Of a stretch of 64,000 nt of DNA, positions 43,881 to 53,377 are shown piece by piece (position 1 is the stretch's first letter; every line of letters starts with the position of its first letter). Below the pieces are notes generated by a model. The model did not search any database. It saw only the letters and a list, made by a program, of their open reading frames with translations, and had not been told where the DNA came from. The position numbers were made by a program, and so were the translations under genes. This DNA comes from JAMQKA01 sp043951865. Lineage in GTDB: Bacteria; Bacteroidota; Rhodothermia; Balneolales; Balneolaceae. Location of the stretch: positions 310,001 to 374,000 of the forward strand of contig NZ_JBINJF010000001.1 of NCBI RefSeq assembly GCF_043951865.1, given 5' to 3'.

Positions 43881-45023
43881 ATGTTTAACATGACTCCAGA
43901 AGAACAACAGCTAACTCCCCAGCGGGAACGTATTGACGAGATCGACCAGCGAATTCTAGACCTGCTGGCCGAGCGAACACAGATCGTAAATACCGTGCTG
44001 GATAAGAAAATACAAAACCAGCTGCCTATTTTTGTAGCGCACAGGGAAGATGCCAAAACCGAATCATTTCGCGAACAAGCCGAACAACGGGGCCTGGATG
44101 CCGACTGGGCGGAGGATTTCCTGCGGATGATCATGTCCTCATCGCGGGCCAGCCAGTCTACCCGGGAATTCCCGCGTGCAACCGAGCATCCGAAGCACAT
44201 ACTGCTGGTCGGGGCTGAAGGCGGCATGGGGCGCTTGTACGCCCGAATCATGGAACAGACCGGCCACCACGTCTACAAAATCGACAAGAACAACTGGCAT
44301 GAGCTCGAGGCGATGGCCCCCAAGCTGGACATGGCGATCGTCACCGTACCGATCAATGTAACCGACGATGTGATTCGCCGGCTGGCCCCCAAACTGAAGC
44401 CGGACACGATCCTGGCAGATTTTACCAGTAACAAATCTGATCCCATGAAGGTGATGGTGGAGAGCCACGAAGGTCCGGTGCTGGGCCTCCACCCGATGCA
44501 CGGACCCGATGTGCACAACCTTTCAAAACAGCTCATGGTTTTCTGCCCCGCCCGCGATCCCGAGCAGTCAAGCTGGTTCCGTAAGCAGTGCGAACTCTGG
44601 GGCATGCAGATTATTGAGGCCGACCCGGAGAAACACGATCACGTAATGCACCTGGTACAGGGCCTGCGACACTTTGTAGCCCTGCTCCACGGCTCCTTCA
44701 TGAAGAGCTACGACCTGAAGCCGCAGGATATCCTGGACTACTCCAGCCCGATCTACCGCGCGGAGCTGATGATGACCGGACGTATTTTTGCCCAGAGCGC
44801 CGAGCTGTATGCAGATATCGTATTTGCCAATAAAGAACGCAGAGAACTCCTGCTCTCGTTTTTTGAGCATCACAAAAAACTGGTGGAAATGGTGGAAAAA
44901 GACGACAAACAGGGATTCATAAAAGAGTTTGAAGCGGTGACCGACTTTTTTGGCAGCTTTGCCACGCAGGCCCTGGAAGAGAGCAGCTACCTTATTAACC
45001 GGCTGGCCGACCGATTCGCGTAG
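43881..45023 (+). CDS. tyrA: Bifunctional chorismate mutase / prephenate dehydrogenase
   Basis: 380 residues from the ATG at 43881, near the 373 of the enterobacterial T-protein; the extra ten upstream residues of a TTG start are not conserved. Residues 10-95 are a type II chorismate mutase (RERIDEIDQRILDLLAERTQIV). Residues 110-370 are prephenate dehydrogenase: HILLVGAEGGMGRLYARIME NAD loop, TVPINVTDDVI, DFTSNKSDPM, LGLHPMHGPDV. It supplies 4-hydroxyphenylpyruvate for tyrosine. This fused T-protein form is less common in Bacteroidota than separate enzymes. It converges with the histidine-kinase gene. Confidence 0.93.
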   Translation: MFNMTPEEQQLTPQRERIDEIDQRILDLLAERTQIVNTVLDKKIQNQLPIFVAHREDAKTESFREQAEQRGLDADWAEDFLRMIMSSSRASQSTREFPRATEHPKHILLVGAEGGMGRLYARIMEQTGHHVYKIDKNNWHELEAMAPKLDMAIVTVPINVTDDVIRRLAPKLKPDTILADFTSNKSDPMKVMVESHEGPVLGLHPMHGPDVHNLSKQLMVFCPARDPEQSSWFRKQCELWGMQIIEADPEKHDHVMHLVQGLRHFVALLHGSFMKSYDLKPQDILDYSSPIYRAELMMTGRIFAQSAELYADIVFANKERRELLLSFFEHHKKLVEMVEKDDKQGFIKEFEAVTDFFGSFATQALEESSYLINRLADRFA

Positions 45024-45057
45024 TCGGTTCAACGGGAGGTTTTTCCTGGGTGAGCCG

Positions 45058-47169
45058 TTACTCAAAATCAAAACTCACGGCAATCTCCGTTCCCTCAACG
45101 TCAGGAACAGAACGGACCTCGAGATCCCCTTCCAGCTGTTGCGTGAGCGTATTCACAAGGGTCATACCAAGTGAATGCTGTTTTTGAATATCAAAATCCG
45201 GACCAATCCCCACCCCGTTGTCGACAACCTTCATTTGCACCCGGCCGCTGTGTTCGCCGATGTGGATCCAAACGGTTCCCCCGTCGCGGCCTTTAAAGGC
45301 GTGCTTGAATACATTCGACACCAGTTCATTCAGGATAAGGGCGGAAGGGATCGCCTGGTTGATATTCAACTGCACGGAATCCATCTCAAACTTGACACTC
45401 ACATTCTGTCCCTCGGAGTGGTAGGTATTCTCAATCGTCTGGATCAGCTCTTTCACATAGCGGTCAAATCCTATACCGGAAAGAGCTTCTGACTGGTAGA
45501 GCTTTTGATGAATCATCGCCATCGACTGTATCCGCATTTGGCTCTCCCGGAGGGTGGCAAGGGTAGCCTCATCATCCGTATTCATCGCCTGCAGTTCCAG
45601 CAGCCCTGAAATGACGGCCAGGTTATTTTTAACCCGGTGATGGATCTCCTGCAATAGTACTTTCTTTTCGGTGAGCGACTCTTTTATGACCTCCTCCTGG
45701 TGCTTGCGCTCAGTAATATCATGCAGCACCGTCTGTATTGCGTCTTCTCTCCTGAAAGTAATCGGGATGGAATGGGTCTCCACAACACGTTCTTCGCCGT
45801 CAAGACGCACCATCACCAGTTCCCCCGCATCGATTCGGCAGTTGTTTTCCAGGCGCTCTTTCCGCTGCTCAAACAGATCACGATAGTCAGGATGGCAAAA
45901 TGTAACCAGTTTCTTGCCGATGAGCTCTTCGATCTCCGAGGCCCCGTACAGCTGTAGACCGGCCCTGTTGATAAACTTGATTTTCCCGTCCTGAATAATC
46001 TGTACCGGTTGCGGATTTTCTTCAACCAGGCGCTGCCAGCGTTCTTCGCTTTCCTGGAGCCTGCGTTGTGCTTCTTTCTCCCGCGTTATATCCTGGGCGA
46101 TGCCAAATACACCAACTATCTCCCCATCAACATAGATCGGCAGGTTGGTAATCTTGAGATCAAGCTTTTGCCCACCTTTGTCAGTAACCTGCACCTCAAA
46201 TGTCTGTGGAGTTCCCCGGGTAGCCTCCCGGAACTTCCTGGCAGCGCGGTCGCGATCGCGGGCGACAACAAGCGGCTTAAAACCGATCTCCTGCAGTTCA
46301 CCGGCCGTATACCCGGTCAACTCAACCAGCGCCCGGTTTGCCCTTACAATGTTACCCTGCAGGTCAAACGAAAAGACCGCGTAGGGATTCCGCTCAAACA
46401 GTGATTTAAACCGCTGCTTGCTTCTTTCCAGCTCTCTGAAAGTGTCTTTGCGCCCCGTGATATCTTCCAGTACCCCAAACACGCCTTGTACCTCACCATC
46501 CACGAACATCGGGAACTTGGTAACCCTGATTTCCCGCCGCTCTCCTCCGTTGACCACGACCCGGATTTCATCCTGGCTCGGCTTCCCGGAAACGGCCTTC
46601 TCAAACTGACGGCGGTTGTCGCTCAGATCTTCTTCAACGATCAGCGACTGAAAGTTCATCGACCGCAGCTCACTACGGCTGTAGCCCGTAAATTCGAGCA
46701 TGCGCTTGTTAAAACCGCGGAAATTGCCTTCCAGGTCGAAATAGTACGCCGGCTGGGGGTTATGCCGGAAAAGCGAGCTGAACCGTTGTTCCACCTCTTC
46801 GAGTCTCTTCTCAGTACTTTTCCCTCCCGTGAGCTCCCGGATAAAACAGAACAGGTACTCGGGCATCCCCTCCTCATCACGAATTAACGCGCCGCTCAGG
46901 TAGATCGATACCGGCCGGCCAGACTTAGCGATCATTCGTTTTTCCAGGTCGAACTCCCGCTTCTTCCCCTTCCTCAATTCATCAAGTGCCTGTATTATTT
47001 CTTTCTTGTCGTCGGGATGGAAAAGATCAGCCAACACGCGGTCCTGAAGTTCCCGGCTTGAATATCCCAGCCGATTACCCAATGCAATCGGATTCGCCCT
47101 CCACGTTCCATCAAGGTTAATGCTGCATTTTAATACGAGTCGTTCTTTTGTTGCATACCCTAAAGCCAT
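45058..47169 (-). CDS. Multi-PAS sensor histidine kinase (HisKA_2 type), soluble
   Basis: 703 residues, no membrane segment. Four PAS domains are recognisable: about 5-110, 125-235 (FSSLFRHNPQPAYYFDLEG), 245-355 (FKSLFERNPYAVFSFDLQG) and 370-480 (WQRLVEENPQPVQIIQDGK), with PAC tails. The phosphoacceptor is in EIHHRVKNNLAVISGLLELQ, the HisKA_2 box of light- and stress-sensing kinases. The HATPase domain (about 585-703) has LILNELVSNVFKHAF and VVDNGVGIG. PAS 2 and 3 are close duplicates. No response regulator is adjacent; a stand-alone regulator is needed. Confidence 0.92.
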   Translation of the reverse strand: MALGYATKERLVLKCSINLDGTWRANPIALGNRLGYSSRELQDRVLADLFHPDDKKEIIQALDELRKGKKREFDLEKRMIAKSGRPVSIYLSGALIRDEEGMPEYLFCFIRELTGGKSTEKRLEEVEQRFSSLFRHNPQPAYYFDLEGNFRGFNKRMLEFTGYSRSELRSMNFQSLIVEEDLSDNRRQFEKAVSGKPSQDEIRVVVNGGERREIRVTKFPMFVDGEVQGVFGVLEDITGRKDTFRELERSKQRFKSLFERNPYAVFSFDLQGNIVRANRALVELTGYTAGELQEIGFKPLVVARDRDRAARKFREATRGTPQTFEVQVTDKGGQKLDLKITNLPIYVDGEIVGVFGIAQDITREKEAQRRLQESEERWQRLVEENPQPVQIIQDGKIKFINRAGLQLYGASEIEELIGKKLVTFCHPDYRDLFEQRKERLENNCRIDAGELVMVRLDGEERVVETHSIPITFRREDAIQTVLHDITERKHQEEVIKESLTEKKVLLQEIHHRVKNNLAVISGLLELQAMNTDDEATLATLRESQMRIQSMAMIHQKLYQSEALSGIGFDRYVKELIQTIENTYHSEGQNVSVKFEMDSVQLNINQAIPSALILNELVSNVFKHAFKGRDGGTVWIHIGEHSGRVQMKVVDNGVGIGPDFDIQKQHSLGMTLVNTLTQQLEGDLEVRSVPDVEGTEIAVSFDFE

Positions 47170-47497
47170 ATTCTTTATATCAACTACTGTGTTTGTCAGG
47201 ATTACCCTCTCTGCTCTTGGTTGTCATGCCCCGGACCTGCCAGGAGATCGAACCTCAAGATCCTCCGCAGGATCAGCGGCTGCCTCTTTTGTGTTCACGG
47301 ACCGGGTTTCGGGATACCTGAAAAGCTGTACCCAAAAATACTTCGAATAGATTCAACCGGTAAACATATTTATTTAACTGATTTACCCATATCCGTATTC
47401 GCCCCATGTCGATTACGAACTAAAAACCAACGCTGAAACATAACCTTTTACCACTTTCTTTCACAATAGACAACGCTGCTTCCCGGCCTGTAACCCA
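47170..47497. other. 328-base intergenic region, no gene seen
   Basis: Sequence between the start of the kinase gene and the stop of the TlpA gene on the same strand. A small direct/inverted GATCCTCCGCAGGATC palindrome occurs near 47260-47275. Otherwise nothing is supported. Confidence 0.4.
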
Positions 47498-48127
47498 TCA
47501 GTTCGAGATCTGGGTATCCAGGAATGCCCGGAACTCGGCCGTATTATAATTGGCCATACCCCGCTTTTTGACCAAAATTCTGCCCTCTTTTCCGATAACA
47601 AATGTGGTGGGAAGTATTGTACTCTGCAGGCTTTTGGGTCGTGGACCCGCAAGCTGATATACCGGGAGGGTAAAATCCTTCCTTTCCAGGAAATCATCCG
47701 CCTTGCTCTTCTCCTCATCCATCGATACCATGACAAACTTGACCTGCTCGTTGTCGCGGTATTGCTCATACAAAGCCTGGATGTTGGGCATCTCCGCAAT
47801 GCAGGGTGGACACCACGTTGCCCAGTAGTTTAGAAAAATTACCTTTCCCCTGAACTCAGCCAGGCTGACCGGCTCTCCCTCAAATGAAATAAGCTGCATA
47901 TCATATGATGCCGCTTCCCGTTCCGATACGGGCACTTCAGTTTCCGGCTGAATCAGCCCGGTCCAGAGCACCGCCTGCTGCAGCCGGCCGAGTACCTCGG
48001 TATGCAGCCCCGTTGCGTACAGAACCGCGCCCACCAGCAGGATAACTCCCCACTCTGCCAGGTCACGTTTACCAAACCACCTGGAGTCTCCGGCTTTCTG
48101 TTTCGTTTCGCTGTTTTTCTGATTCAT
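47498..48127 (-). CDS. TlpA-family thioredoxin, membrane-anchored
   Basis: 209 residues. A membrane helix at about 24-41 anchors the protein with its thioredoxin domain in the periplasm. The active site is C106-P-P-C109 in YWATWCPPCIAEM, followed by the AhpC/TSA-like VKFVMVSMDEE and the cis-Pro region ILPTTFVI. The CPPC site and an FLNYWATWCPPC start are typical of TlpA/ResA reductants of cytochrome c or copper-site assembly. It fits with respiratory genes later in the window. A family A repeat lies just upstream. Confidence 0.92.
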   Translation of the reverse strand: MNQKNSETKQKAGDSRWFGKRDLAEWGVILLVGAVLYATGLHTEVLGRLQQAVLWTGLIQPETEVPVSEREAASYDMQLISFEGEPVSLAEFRGKVIFLNYWATWCPPCIAEMPNIQALYEQYRDNEQVKFVMVSMDEEKSKADDFLERKDFTLPVYQLAGPRPKSLQSTILPTTFVIGKEGRILVKKRGMANYNTAEFRAFLDTQISN

Positions 48128-48147
48128 TCCTGCATCAATTTCTGTTA

Positions 48148-48265
48148 GGGGCCTTTGCAGAACCTGCCATTTTGTTGGGAGATAGTTGTACTACCGACCT
48201 TGGTGACCTTTTAACGGGAGTACAACTCCCTCAAAACGAGGAATTAAGGGTTTTGCAAAAGCCCT
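48148..48265. repeat. Intergenic repeat family A, copy 4 (best outer stem)
   Basis: Outer arms GGGCCTTTGCAGAACC (48149-48164) and GGTTTTGCAAAAGCCC (48249-48264) pair over 16 positions with two mismatches. Inside are TAG-TTGTA-CTA (48183-48193) and GGGAG-TACAA-CTCCC (48216-48230), whose loops are exact reverse complements. It lies between the DUF3267 stop and the tlpA start. Confidence 0.8.
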
Positions 48266-48299
48266 CTGTTAGTGGAACGTTGCAAGGAGTCAACGTTCT

Positions 48300-48848
48300 T
48301 TAGTTTTCGGCGGATATGACTTCGCAGCCCGCTCGTTCCGGATGATCCTGAACATATGTTCCCCGCTCCAGGTTCCGTATCAACCACAAGATAAGAATAT
48401 CACCCGAGGCCGTAATCGACAGCAGGTACCCAAACAGCGTAAACCAGGCGTGCCCGGTTGTCAATCCTGCAAGAAAGGGAACCACGCCCAGCAGTAGCCC
48501 GGGCATGGCCGCTCCCCAGCGGTAGGCATTGACCTCCAGCGGTTCCCTGCAGTGGGCATACGGGGCGAGGGCGGAAAAGTTGACACCGAATTTAATTGAG
48601 CTCCACGACTTGTTGCCAACGCAAATCCATGTCAACCCGTGAAGCAGTTCATGGGCCACAATGCCCATCAGCATCAGGAACACAAAAAACAGCGGATCTT
48701 CATATAAAATGATCAGGTCACTCCCTGTTTTTTCCAGTCCCCACAGCGCGCCATATGGAACCAGGAGCAACAGGCTCAGCGGAATGAAAAGCAGGAAACT
48801 GACAAAGTTTGCCTTCAACATCGATACCGAGTACTCGTCGTTACTCAT
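48300..48848 (-). CDS. DUF3267 membrane protein (putative zincin)
   Basis: 182 residues from ATG 48848, with four hydrophobic segments. The HExxH motif is in VAHELLHGLTW inside the second; PYAHCREPL and a GAAMPGLLLG segment follow, as in DUF3267 proteins, which resemble M50-type intramembrane proteases. Proteolysis is unproven for the family. The start overlaps the ferritin stop by eight bases (ATGAGTAA), so translation is coupled to ferritin. An upstream ATG would run inside the ferritin gene and is not used. Confidence 0.8.
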   Translation of the reverse strand: MSNDEYSVSMLKANFVSFLLFIPLSLLLLVPYGALWGLEKTGSDLIILYEDPLFFVFLMLMGIVAHELLHGLTWICVGNKSWSSIKFGVNFSALAPYAHCREPLEVNAYRWGAAMPGLLLGVVPFLAGLTTGHAWFTLFGYLLSITASGDILILWLIRNLERGTYVQDHPERAGCEVISAEN

Positions 48849-49377
48849 CACCTGCCGCAGCTTCCGATTCCTCTTCAGACTGCCGTTGGGCAAGCTCGCG
48901 GTCAAGATCCAACAAGGCCGCCGGTTGACCTTCAATCATTTTCAGGCGCTCAAAAATTTCGCCGGTGACATCCTCTTCCTCCACCTGCTCATCAATGAAC
49001 CAGTGCAGCAACGACTTCAGCGGGTAATCCTCTTCGTCCTGGGCAAGTGTATACAGCTTGTGAATACGCTTCGTAATGTATTGTTCGTGGTTCAGTGCCC
49101 GCTCGAAAACCTCCTGCGCCGAACTTACATCCACCTCCGGGGCTTCCAGCGTTTTAAGCCGGACCTCACCACCGCGCTGCAGCAGGTGATTATACAGCCG
49201 CATGGCGTGATTAATCTCCTCCTGCCACTGCAGTTTCATCCAATGGGCAAACCCGTTCAGATTCTTGGATTCGAACCAGGCTGAAAATCCCAGGTAAAGA
49301 TATGCCGATTGAAATTCAGCCCGAATCTGGTCATTGACTTCCTCTTCTATCTGTTTTTTAATCATCACAAACTCCAT
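48841..49377 (-). CDS. Non-heme ferritin
   Basis: 178 residues. Four-helix ferritin with ferroxidase residues in NDQIRAEFQSAYLYLGFS, WQEEINHAMRLYNHL and FIDEQVEEEDVTGEIFERL, the FtnA-type spacing. Stores iron as a ferric mineral in the cytosol. The C-terminus has an extra acidic tail of about 20 residues. It overlaps the DUF3267 gene downstream and starts six bases after the YCII-domain gene (opposite end), so it is part of a leftward trio. Confidence 0.95.
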   Translation of the reverse strand: MEFVMIKKQIEEEVNDQIRAEFQSAYLYLGFSAWFESKNLNGFAHWMKLQWQEEINHAMRLYNHLLQRGGEVRLKTLEAPEVDVSSAQEVFERALNHEQYITKRIHKLYTLAQDEEDYPLKSLLHWFIDEQVEEEDVTGEIFERLKMIEGQPAALLDLDRELAQRQSEEESEAAAGDE

Positions 49378-49383
49378 TATTTG

Positions 49384-49818
49384 TTATTTGAGTGTAGATC
49401 CTTTTGCCGCCCACCAGGGATGCACCTCTACCACCAGCCGACCCGCTTTTACCGCCGGATCCTGCTCTGCCAGCGATCGGGCCTGCTCCAGTGTAGCGGT
49501 ATTATATATTACAATTCCACGAATATCACCGTCATCTCCCAAGGGCCCGGTAATGCTGGTATGGCCTTCCCGGTATACTTTGGAAAGATAATCCAGGTGT
49601 TGCTGCTGAATCTCTTCAGCTTCCTCCTTTGATTGACTTCTTTCGGGACCCGATTTGAGAAATACTATAAAATATTTCTGCATCGTCACGGTTGAATCCT
49701 CCCACTGCATCTGGAAGGTTTCCGGTTCCGGCGAAGATTCTTCCGCGGGAACCGCATCCTGTGCCCATCCGGGAAGGGCCATACTGGCCAATAAAAGTAA
49801 CAATGCTACAGGCTTCAT
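49384..49818 (-). CDS. Secreted YCII-domain protein
   Basis: 144 residues. Signal peptide at 1-19 (MKPVALLLLLASMALPGWAQ). From residue 50 a YCII-related ferredoxin-like domain: KYFIVFLKSGPERSQS, HLDYLSKVYREGHTSITGPL, IVIYNTATLEQARSLAEQDP and VEVHPWW, with the conserved His of the family. Some YCII proteins are peroxidases or dehalogenase-like; an exported member is less usual. It lies six bases upstream of ferritin, which suggests an oxidative or iron-linked role, by context only. Confidence 0.85.
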   Translation of the reverse strand: MKPVALLLLLASMALPGWAQDAVPAEESSPEPETFQMQWEDSTVTMQKYFIVFLKSGPERSQSKEEAEEIQQQHLDYLSKVYREGHTSITGPLGDDGDIRGIVIYNTATLEQARSLAEQDPAVKAGRLVVEVHPWWAAKGSTLK

Positions 49819-50121
49819 TTTCTGTGCCTTCTATATTTTTAGTTGACGTCAGCTTGGGTTAAGAAATAGCGAATTCGAAACAACGTTCATACTTTATAAA
49901 AAAATATTTCGACTTCACGGAAATGCCGGTATTGGCAAAACAACAGTTTGACAAAACCCTCCTTAAAATCTAAGATTATTTTAGCAGTCTTCAATTATTG
50001 ATTTATTGAGGCCCTCTGATAACTGCTGCCCAGTTAATTCCCGTTTTCAGCAGCAGATCGATTCTTACCTCCTGAAAACCCAGGAAACCTATAGGATTTA
50101 GCTCAATCTGATACATAAACG
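49819..50121. other. 303-base intergenic region, no gene seen
   Basis: AT-rich sequence at 49860-50000 upstream of the YCII-ferritin-DUF3267 group; probable promoter region. No hairpin or gene is supported. Confidence 0.4.
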
Positions 50122-52257
50122 TCAGATTTTGCAAGAATTTCGAGACAGGTACTGAATCCACTCCCGCTGCTGCTGAAGCCGTTCCCGGTAACGCGATGAG
50201 AGCTTTTGGGCGTTCAACTTCCGGATCCACCTTTCCGCCAGCGCCATGTTCCCGGTATATCCCAGGTGGTGTATCATCGAAAGGTACGTGCTAAAATAAT
50301 CCATATCGACCGGCAGTGCCGCAAGGCGGGCCGCATAAAACCGAAGCAGATCCCTCTCCTCCTCCGCTGTCTGCAGTAAATTTTCCACCGTTCTCATCTT
50401 CAACCTGTAATAGGCCCGGTCAAACCGAGTGCTGTCCAACAGGGACTCGCTAAAACGCAGCTGCAGATCATATTGCCATTGCAGCGAGTCCATGCGTACG
50501 ACAAACGCTTCCTCAAAAGTGGTATCCGATTGCTGAGTTGCCAGCTCCATCGCCCGGTTCAAGTGCTGCCGGGCCTGCTCTCCCCGCCCCGCCAACTGGC
50601 AGGCATCGGCCGTTAACAGTTGCACCTCAATGCGACACGGATCCAGATCAGCTTCCCGAATGACCGGTTCCGGTGTACCGGCCTTCAGGTTCCAGACCAT
50701 CCAGAGGAGGTCAGAGGAATATCGGGTCGTATCAATCCGCCTCAATTCCGTAAGCGCCCCGAGTGCAACTGCGGTATCACCACGGGTCTGGCTCAGTAAA
50801 AACCGGTCAAAAAGCTCCGCGGCACGAGATACTTTGTGCGGGCACGGTTGCTCAAACACGGAAGGGCGGCCAAACATGTCGCTGGCCCGGCGCCGGTCAC
50901 TGCTGTCAATACGGACCGAATCGAGCCTGTGGTGCCAGCCGGCCACCAGATCTGCAAACGGCCTTTCGTACCCGTGTTCTACATCTCCGCATTTGTAGGC
51001 ATTTACAAAATGCTGCGGTGGGTAGGTCTCGATAAGATAGCGCACAAATGAACCGGCGGTCGTATAGCTTACCGGCGACCTGCTGGTATAAAAGCCCCAG
51101 TAGGAAAGCGACGACTCCATCTGCTCTGCATTCGGATACGGCCCGCCTGCGGCTACCAGCTGGTCGATCGTGGAGCGCGGGGAGCGATCAGGCGCAAGTG
51201 CAACCGCAATCCCCTCCGTCAACCCGATATTGGGAACCAGGCCCGGCCACTCCAGCAGCGCGGTTACCGCGTGGACTATTTCATGTTTGAGCGTCCCCTC
51301 CACCTGTCCCCTGGCAATATGTACCTGTGGAATGCGCTGCCATACCGTTACATAACTGGTGTACTTGGCGCCAACGAGCTGTTTCTTTTGCCACGGGTCC
51401 GCGTAGAGATAGAGTTCAATGGGATTTGCCGAATCAGGCTGTTCTATCTCGAGCGCCTTTTGAACCTGGCTGACATAAAACTCCGTTTCCATTCCCAAAC
51501 GATCAATCTCGGAGGGGGAAAACGCCTTTTCATCATAATAGAGCCGGGCATGCTCCGTCTCAAGGACGCCGCCAAGCTGCTGTTGCAGATACTCCCGGGG
51601 AGTAACGATACCCATCTGTTCCAGTTGCGTATATCCCAACACCAGCCCTAGAGTAGCCAGCCCGACGATCCACTTGTAGAATCGATCTTTGTGGAGCACA
51701 GGAATCAGCCAGACAAGCAGAACCCAGCACAAAGTAAGGAATCGAAATCCAACGAGTGAGAGCGGGAAGTGGACCGCTTCATCATAAATCGGGCCAGGCC
51801 AGTATCCCCAGACATGATTAAAAAAATAGAGTTGAGGCAATGTGAAAAATTCGTAGAGCAATCCACCTGCAGCGATTAAAGAGAGTGTACCTAGAGTCAG
51901 GAATCTGGGGAACGGTACCTTAAACAGTCGGAACAGCCGGCCGGTTCCATATCCAAGGAAAACGCTGGGTGCCGGCAGAAAAAGCCAAAATCCCAGCCCG
52001 TGAACCGTATAGCACCCGGTGACCACCGCATAGAATAAAAGCGGAAGCCCCAAAAGATAAAGAGCCGCCAAAATTTCCATCACACACCTGAGATCCGGCT
52101 TGCTCCGCCCGGTTTCGCTTCCCGAAATGCCTCCCCAAAACGCTCCGGTGGCAGCGGCGATAATCGCAGATTCGATATGAAAATCGCTCACCAGCGGTAT
52201 AAAAAGGAGACCCATTCCCGCTAAAACGGGGGCTAAATATCGAAACCTTGTGATCAT
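50122..52257 (-). CDS. Membrane-anchored MA-type metalloprotease-like protein
   Basis: 711 residues. Residues 1-215 hold six or more membrane helices; the rest is extracytoplasmic or cytosolic. A gluzincin-type zinc site is visible at H325-E326-I-V-H329 with E348 in GLTEGIAVAL, the pattern of the peptidase MA family. The C-terminal 250 residues are helical, TPR-like repeats (LQLRFSESLLDSTRFDRAYY). The whole plan (polytopic N-terminus, protease, helical tail) is uncommon. Substrate unknown. It lies 40 bases downstream of the proline dehydrogenase gene, same strand. Confidence 0.75.
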   Translation of the reverse strand: MITRFRYLAPVLAGMGLLFIPLVSDFHIESAIIAAATGAFWGGISGSETGRSKPDLRCVMEILAALYLLGLPLLFYAVVTGCYTVHGLGFWLFLPAPSVFLGYGTGRLFRLFKVPFPRFLTLGTLSLIAAGGLLYEFFTLPQLYFFNHVWGYWPGPIYDEAVHFPLSLVGFRFLTLCWVLLVWLIPVLHKDRFYKWIVGLATLGLVLGYTQLEQMGIVTPREYLQQQLGGVLETEHARLYYDEKAFSPSEIDRLGMETEFYVSQVQKALEIEQPDSANPIELYLYADPWQKKQLVGAKYTSYVTVWQRIPQVHIARGQVEGTLKHEIVHAVTALLEWPGLVPNIGLTEGIAVALAPDRSPRSTIDQLVAAGGPYPNAEQMESSLSYWGFYTSRSPVSYTTAGSFVRYLIETYPPQHFVNAYKCGDVEHGYERPFADLVAGWHHRLDSVRIDSSDRRRASDMFGRPSVFEQPCPHKVSRAAELFDRFLLSQTRGDTAVALGALTELRRIDTTRYSSDLLWMVWNLKAGTPEPVIREADLDPCRIEVQLLTADACQLAGRGEQARQHLNRAMELATQQSDTTFEEAFVVRMDSLQWQYDLQLRFSESLLDSTRFDRAYYRLKMRTVENLLQTAEEERDLLRFYAARLAALPVDMDYFSTYLSMIHHLGYTGNMALAERWIRKLNAQKLSSRYRERLQQQREWIQYLSRNSCKI

Positions 52258-52297
52258 TCATTTAAGATGTTGGTGGACAACTCTGCTTTACCGGTGT

Positions 52298-53149
52298 TCA
52301 GGATTTAAAGATCGTACTCAATACAAACCAGATATTTTCCTTTCGTTCGGTCAGCCGCCGTTTAAAATACGGCAACCACATGGTGCCGTACGGCACATAT
52401 ATACGCGTGTTGTATCCCTGTGCCGCCAGTCGTTCCATCGTTTCCTGTCGCAGCCCGTACAACATCTGAACTTCGAAACGCGCCTTGTCGATCTTTTGGT
52501 CTTCGGTGTAATCCAGCAGCCACTCTATCAACTGGTCATCATGAGTGGCCATACGCGGGCAGGGCGTGCTATCCAGCAGTTTGGCGGCATATTCTTTGAA
52601 CGCCTCCCGTATGGCCGGCATCTCCTGCAGGGCTACCTTCGCCGGTTCCTTGTATGCTCCCTTGCAGAGGCGAATGTCAGCCCCCATCGCGGACAGCTCG
52701 TCAATATCCTGTTTTGAGCGGTACAGGTACGCCTGGATAACAATCCCCACATGGCTGCCGTAGTTGCCAAATGCTTCCCTGAAAATATCGATAGTGGCCT
52801 GCGTATAGTCGGAGCCCTCCATATCTATGCGCACAAACTGGTCGCGTTTCCGGGCCACATCCAGCAAGCGGAACAAATTATCACGGCAAAATTCCGGGCC
52901 AATGTCGAGTCCCAGCATGGTAAGTTTAATCGAAATCGTGCTGTCCAGACCCGCCTCCTCTATTCCATGAATCAGGCTGATATAACCGTCCGTCGCCTCA
53001 CGAGCCATCGTGCGACTTGTTACATTTTCGCCCAGCATGTCGAGGGTTACGCTGATCCCCTTTTGGTTCAGGTTTTGAACTTTGGGAATCGCCTGGTCCA
53101 GGGTCTCTCCTGCTACAAATCGACTGGCAAGAAAAAAAGGTAACTTCAT
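52298..53149 (-). CDS. Proline dehydrogenase
   Basis: 283 residues. FAD-dependent oxidation of proline to pyrroline-5-carboxylate; membrane-associated TIM barrel. Motifs: LDMLGENVT, SIKLTMLGLDIGPEF, VRIDMEGSDYT, VIQAYLYRS, RLCKGAYKEP, MATHDDQLIEWLL, FEVQMLYG and the proline-binding RIYVPYGTMWLPYFKRRLTER. It is the stand-alone form; its N-terminus is about 20 residues shorter than Thermus-type enzymes, as an in-frame stop lies directly upstream. The P5C dehydrogenase gene is not in this window. Confidence 0.95.
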   Translation of the reverse strand: MKLPFFLASRFVAGETLDQAIPKVQNLNQKGISVTLDMLGENVTSRTMAREATDGYISLIHGIEEAGLDSTISIKLTMLGLDIGPEFCRDNLFRLLDVARKRDQFVRIDMEGSDYTQATIDIFREAFGNYGSHVGIVIQAYLYRSKQDIDELSAMGADIRLCKGAYKEPAKVALQEMPAIREAFKEYAAKLLDSTPCPRMATHDDQLIEWLLDYTEDQKIDKARFEVQMLYGLRQETMERLAAQGYNTRIYVPYGTMWLPYFKRRLTERKENIWFVLSTIFKS

Positions 53150-53377
53150 TTAGCTGACTATTCTCTTTGACTTTGAAACGTATAGAAAATAAGCATCCGG
53201 ACTACAAAATGTAGCTGGATTCCCCTGTATCCAGGAAGAATAAGAGTTATGGAAAAATAACCCTGCCAAACCGTTCTTCAGCATTCTTCCAAAGTAATTT
53301 CGAATCCTTTTCTGAAACATTCTAACAGGCGATTTCGTAACAAGTTCGTGTTTTAAAATCATAACCTACCGGAGAAA

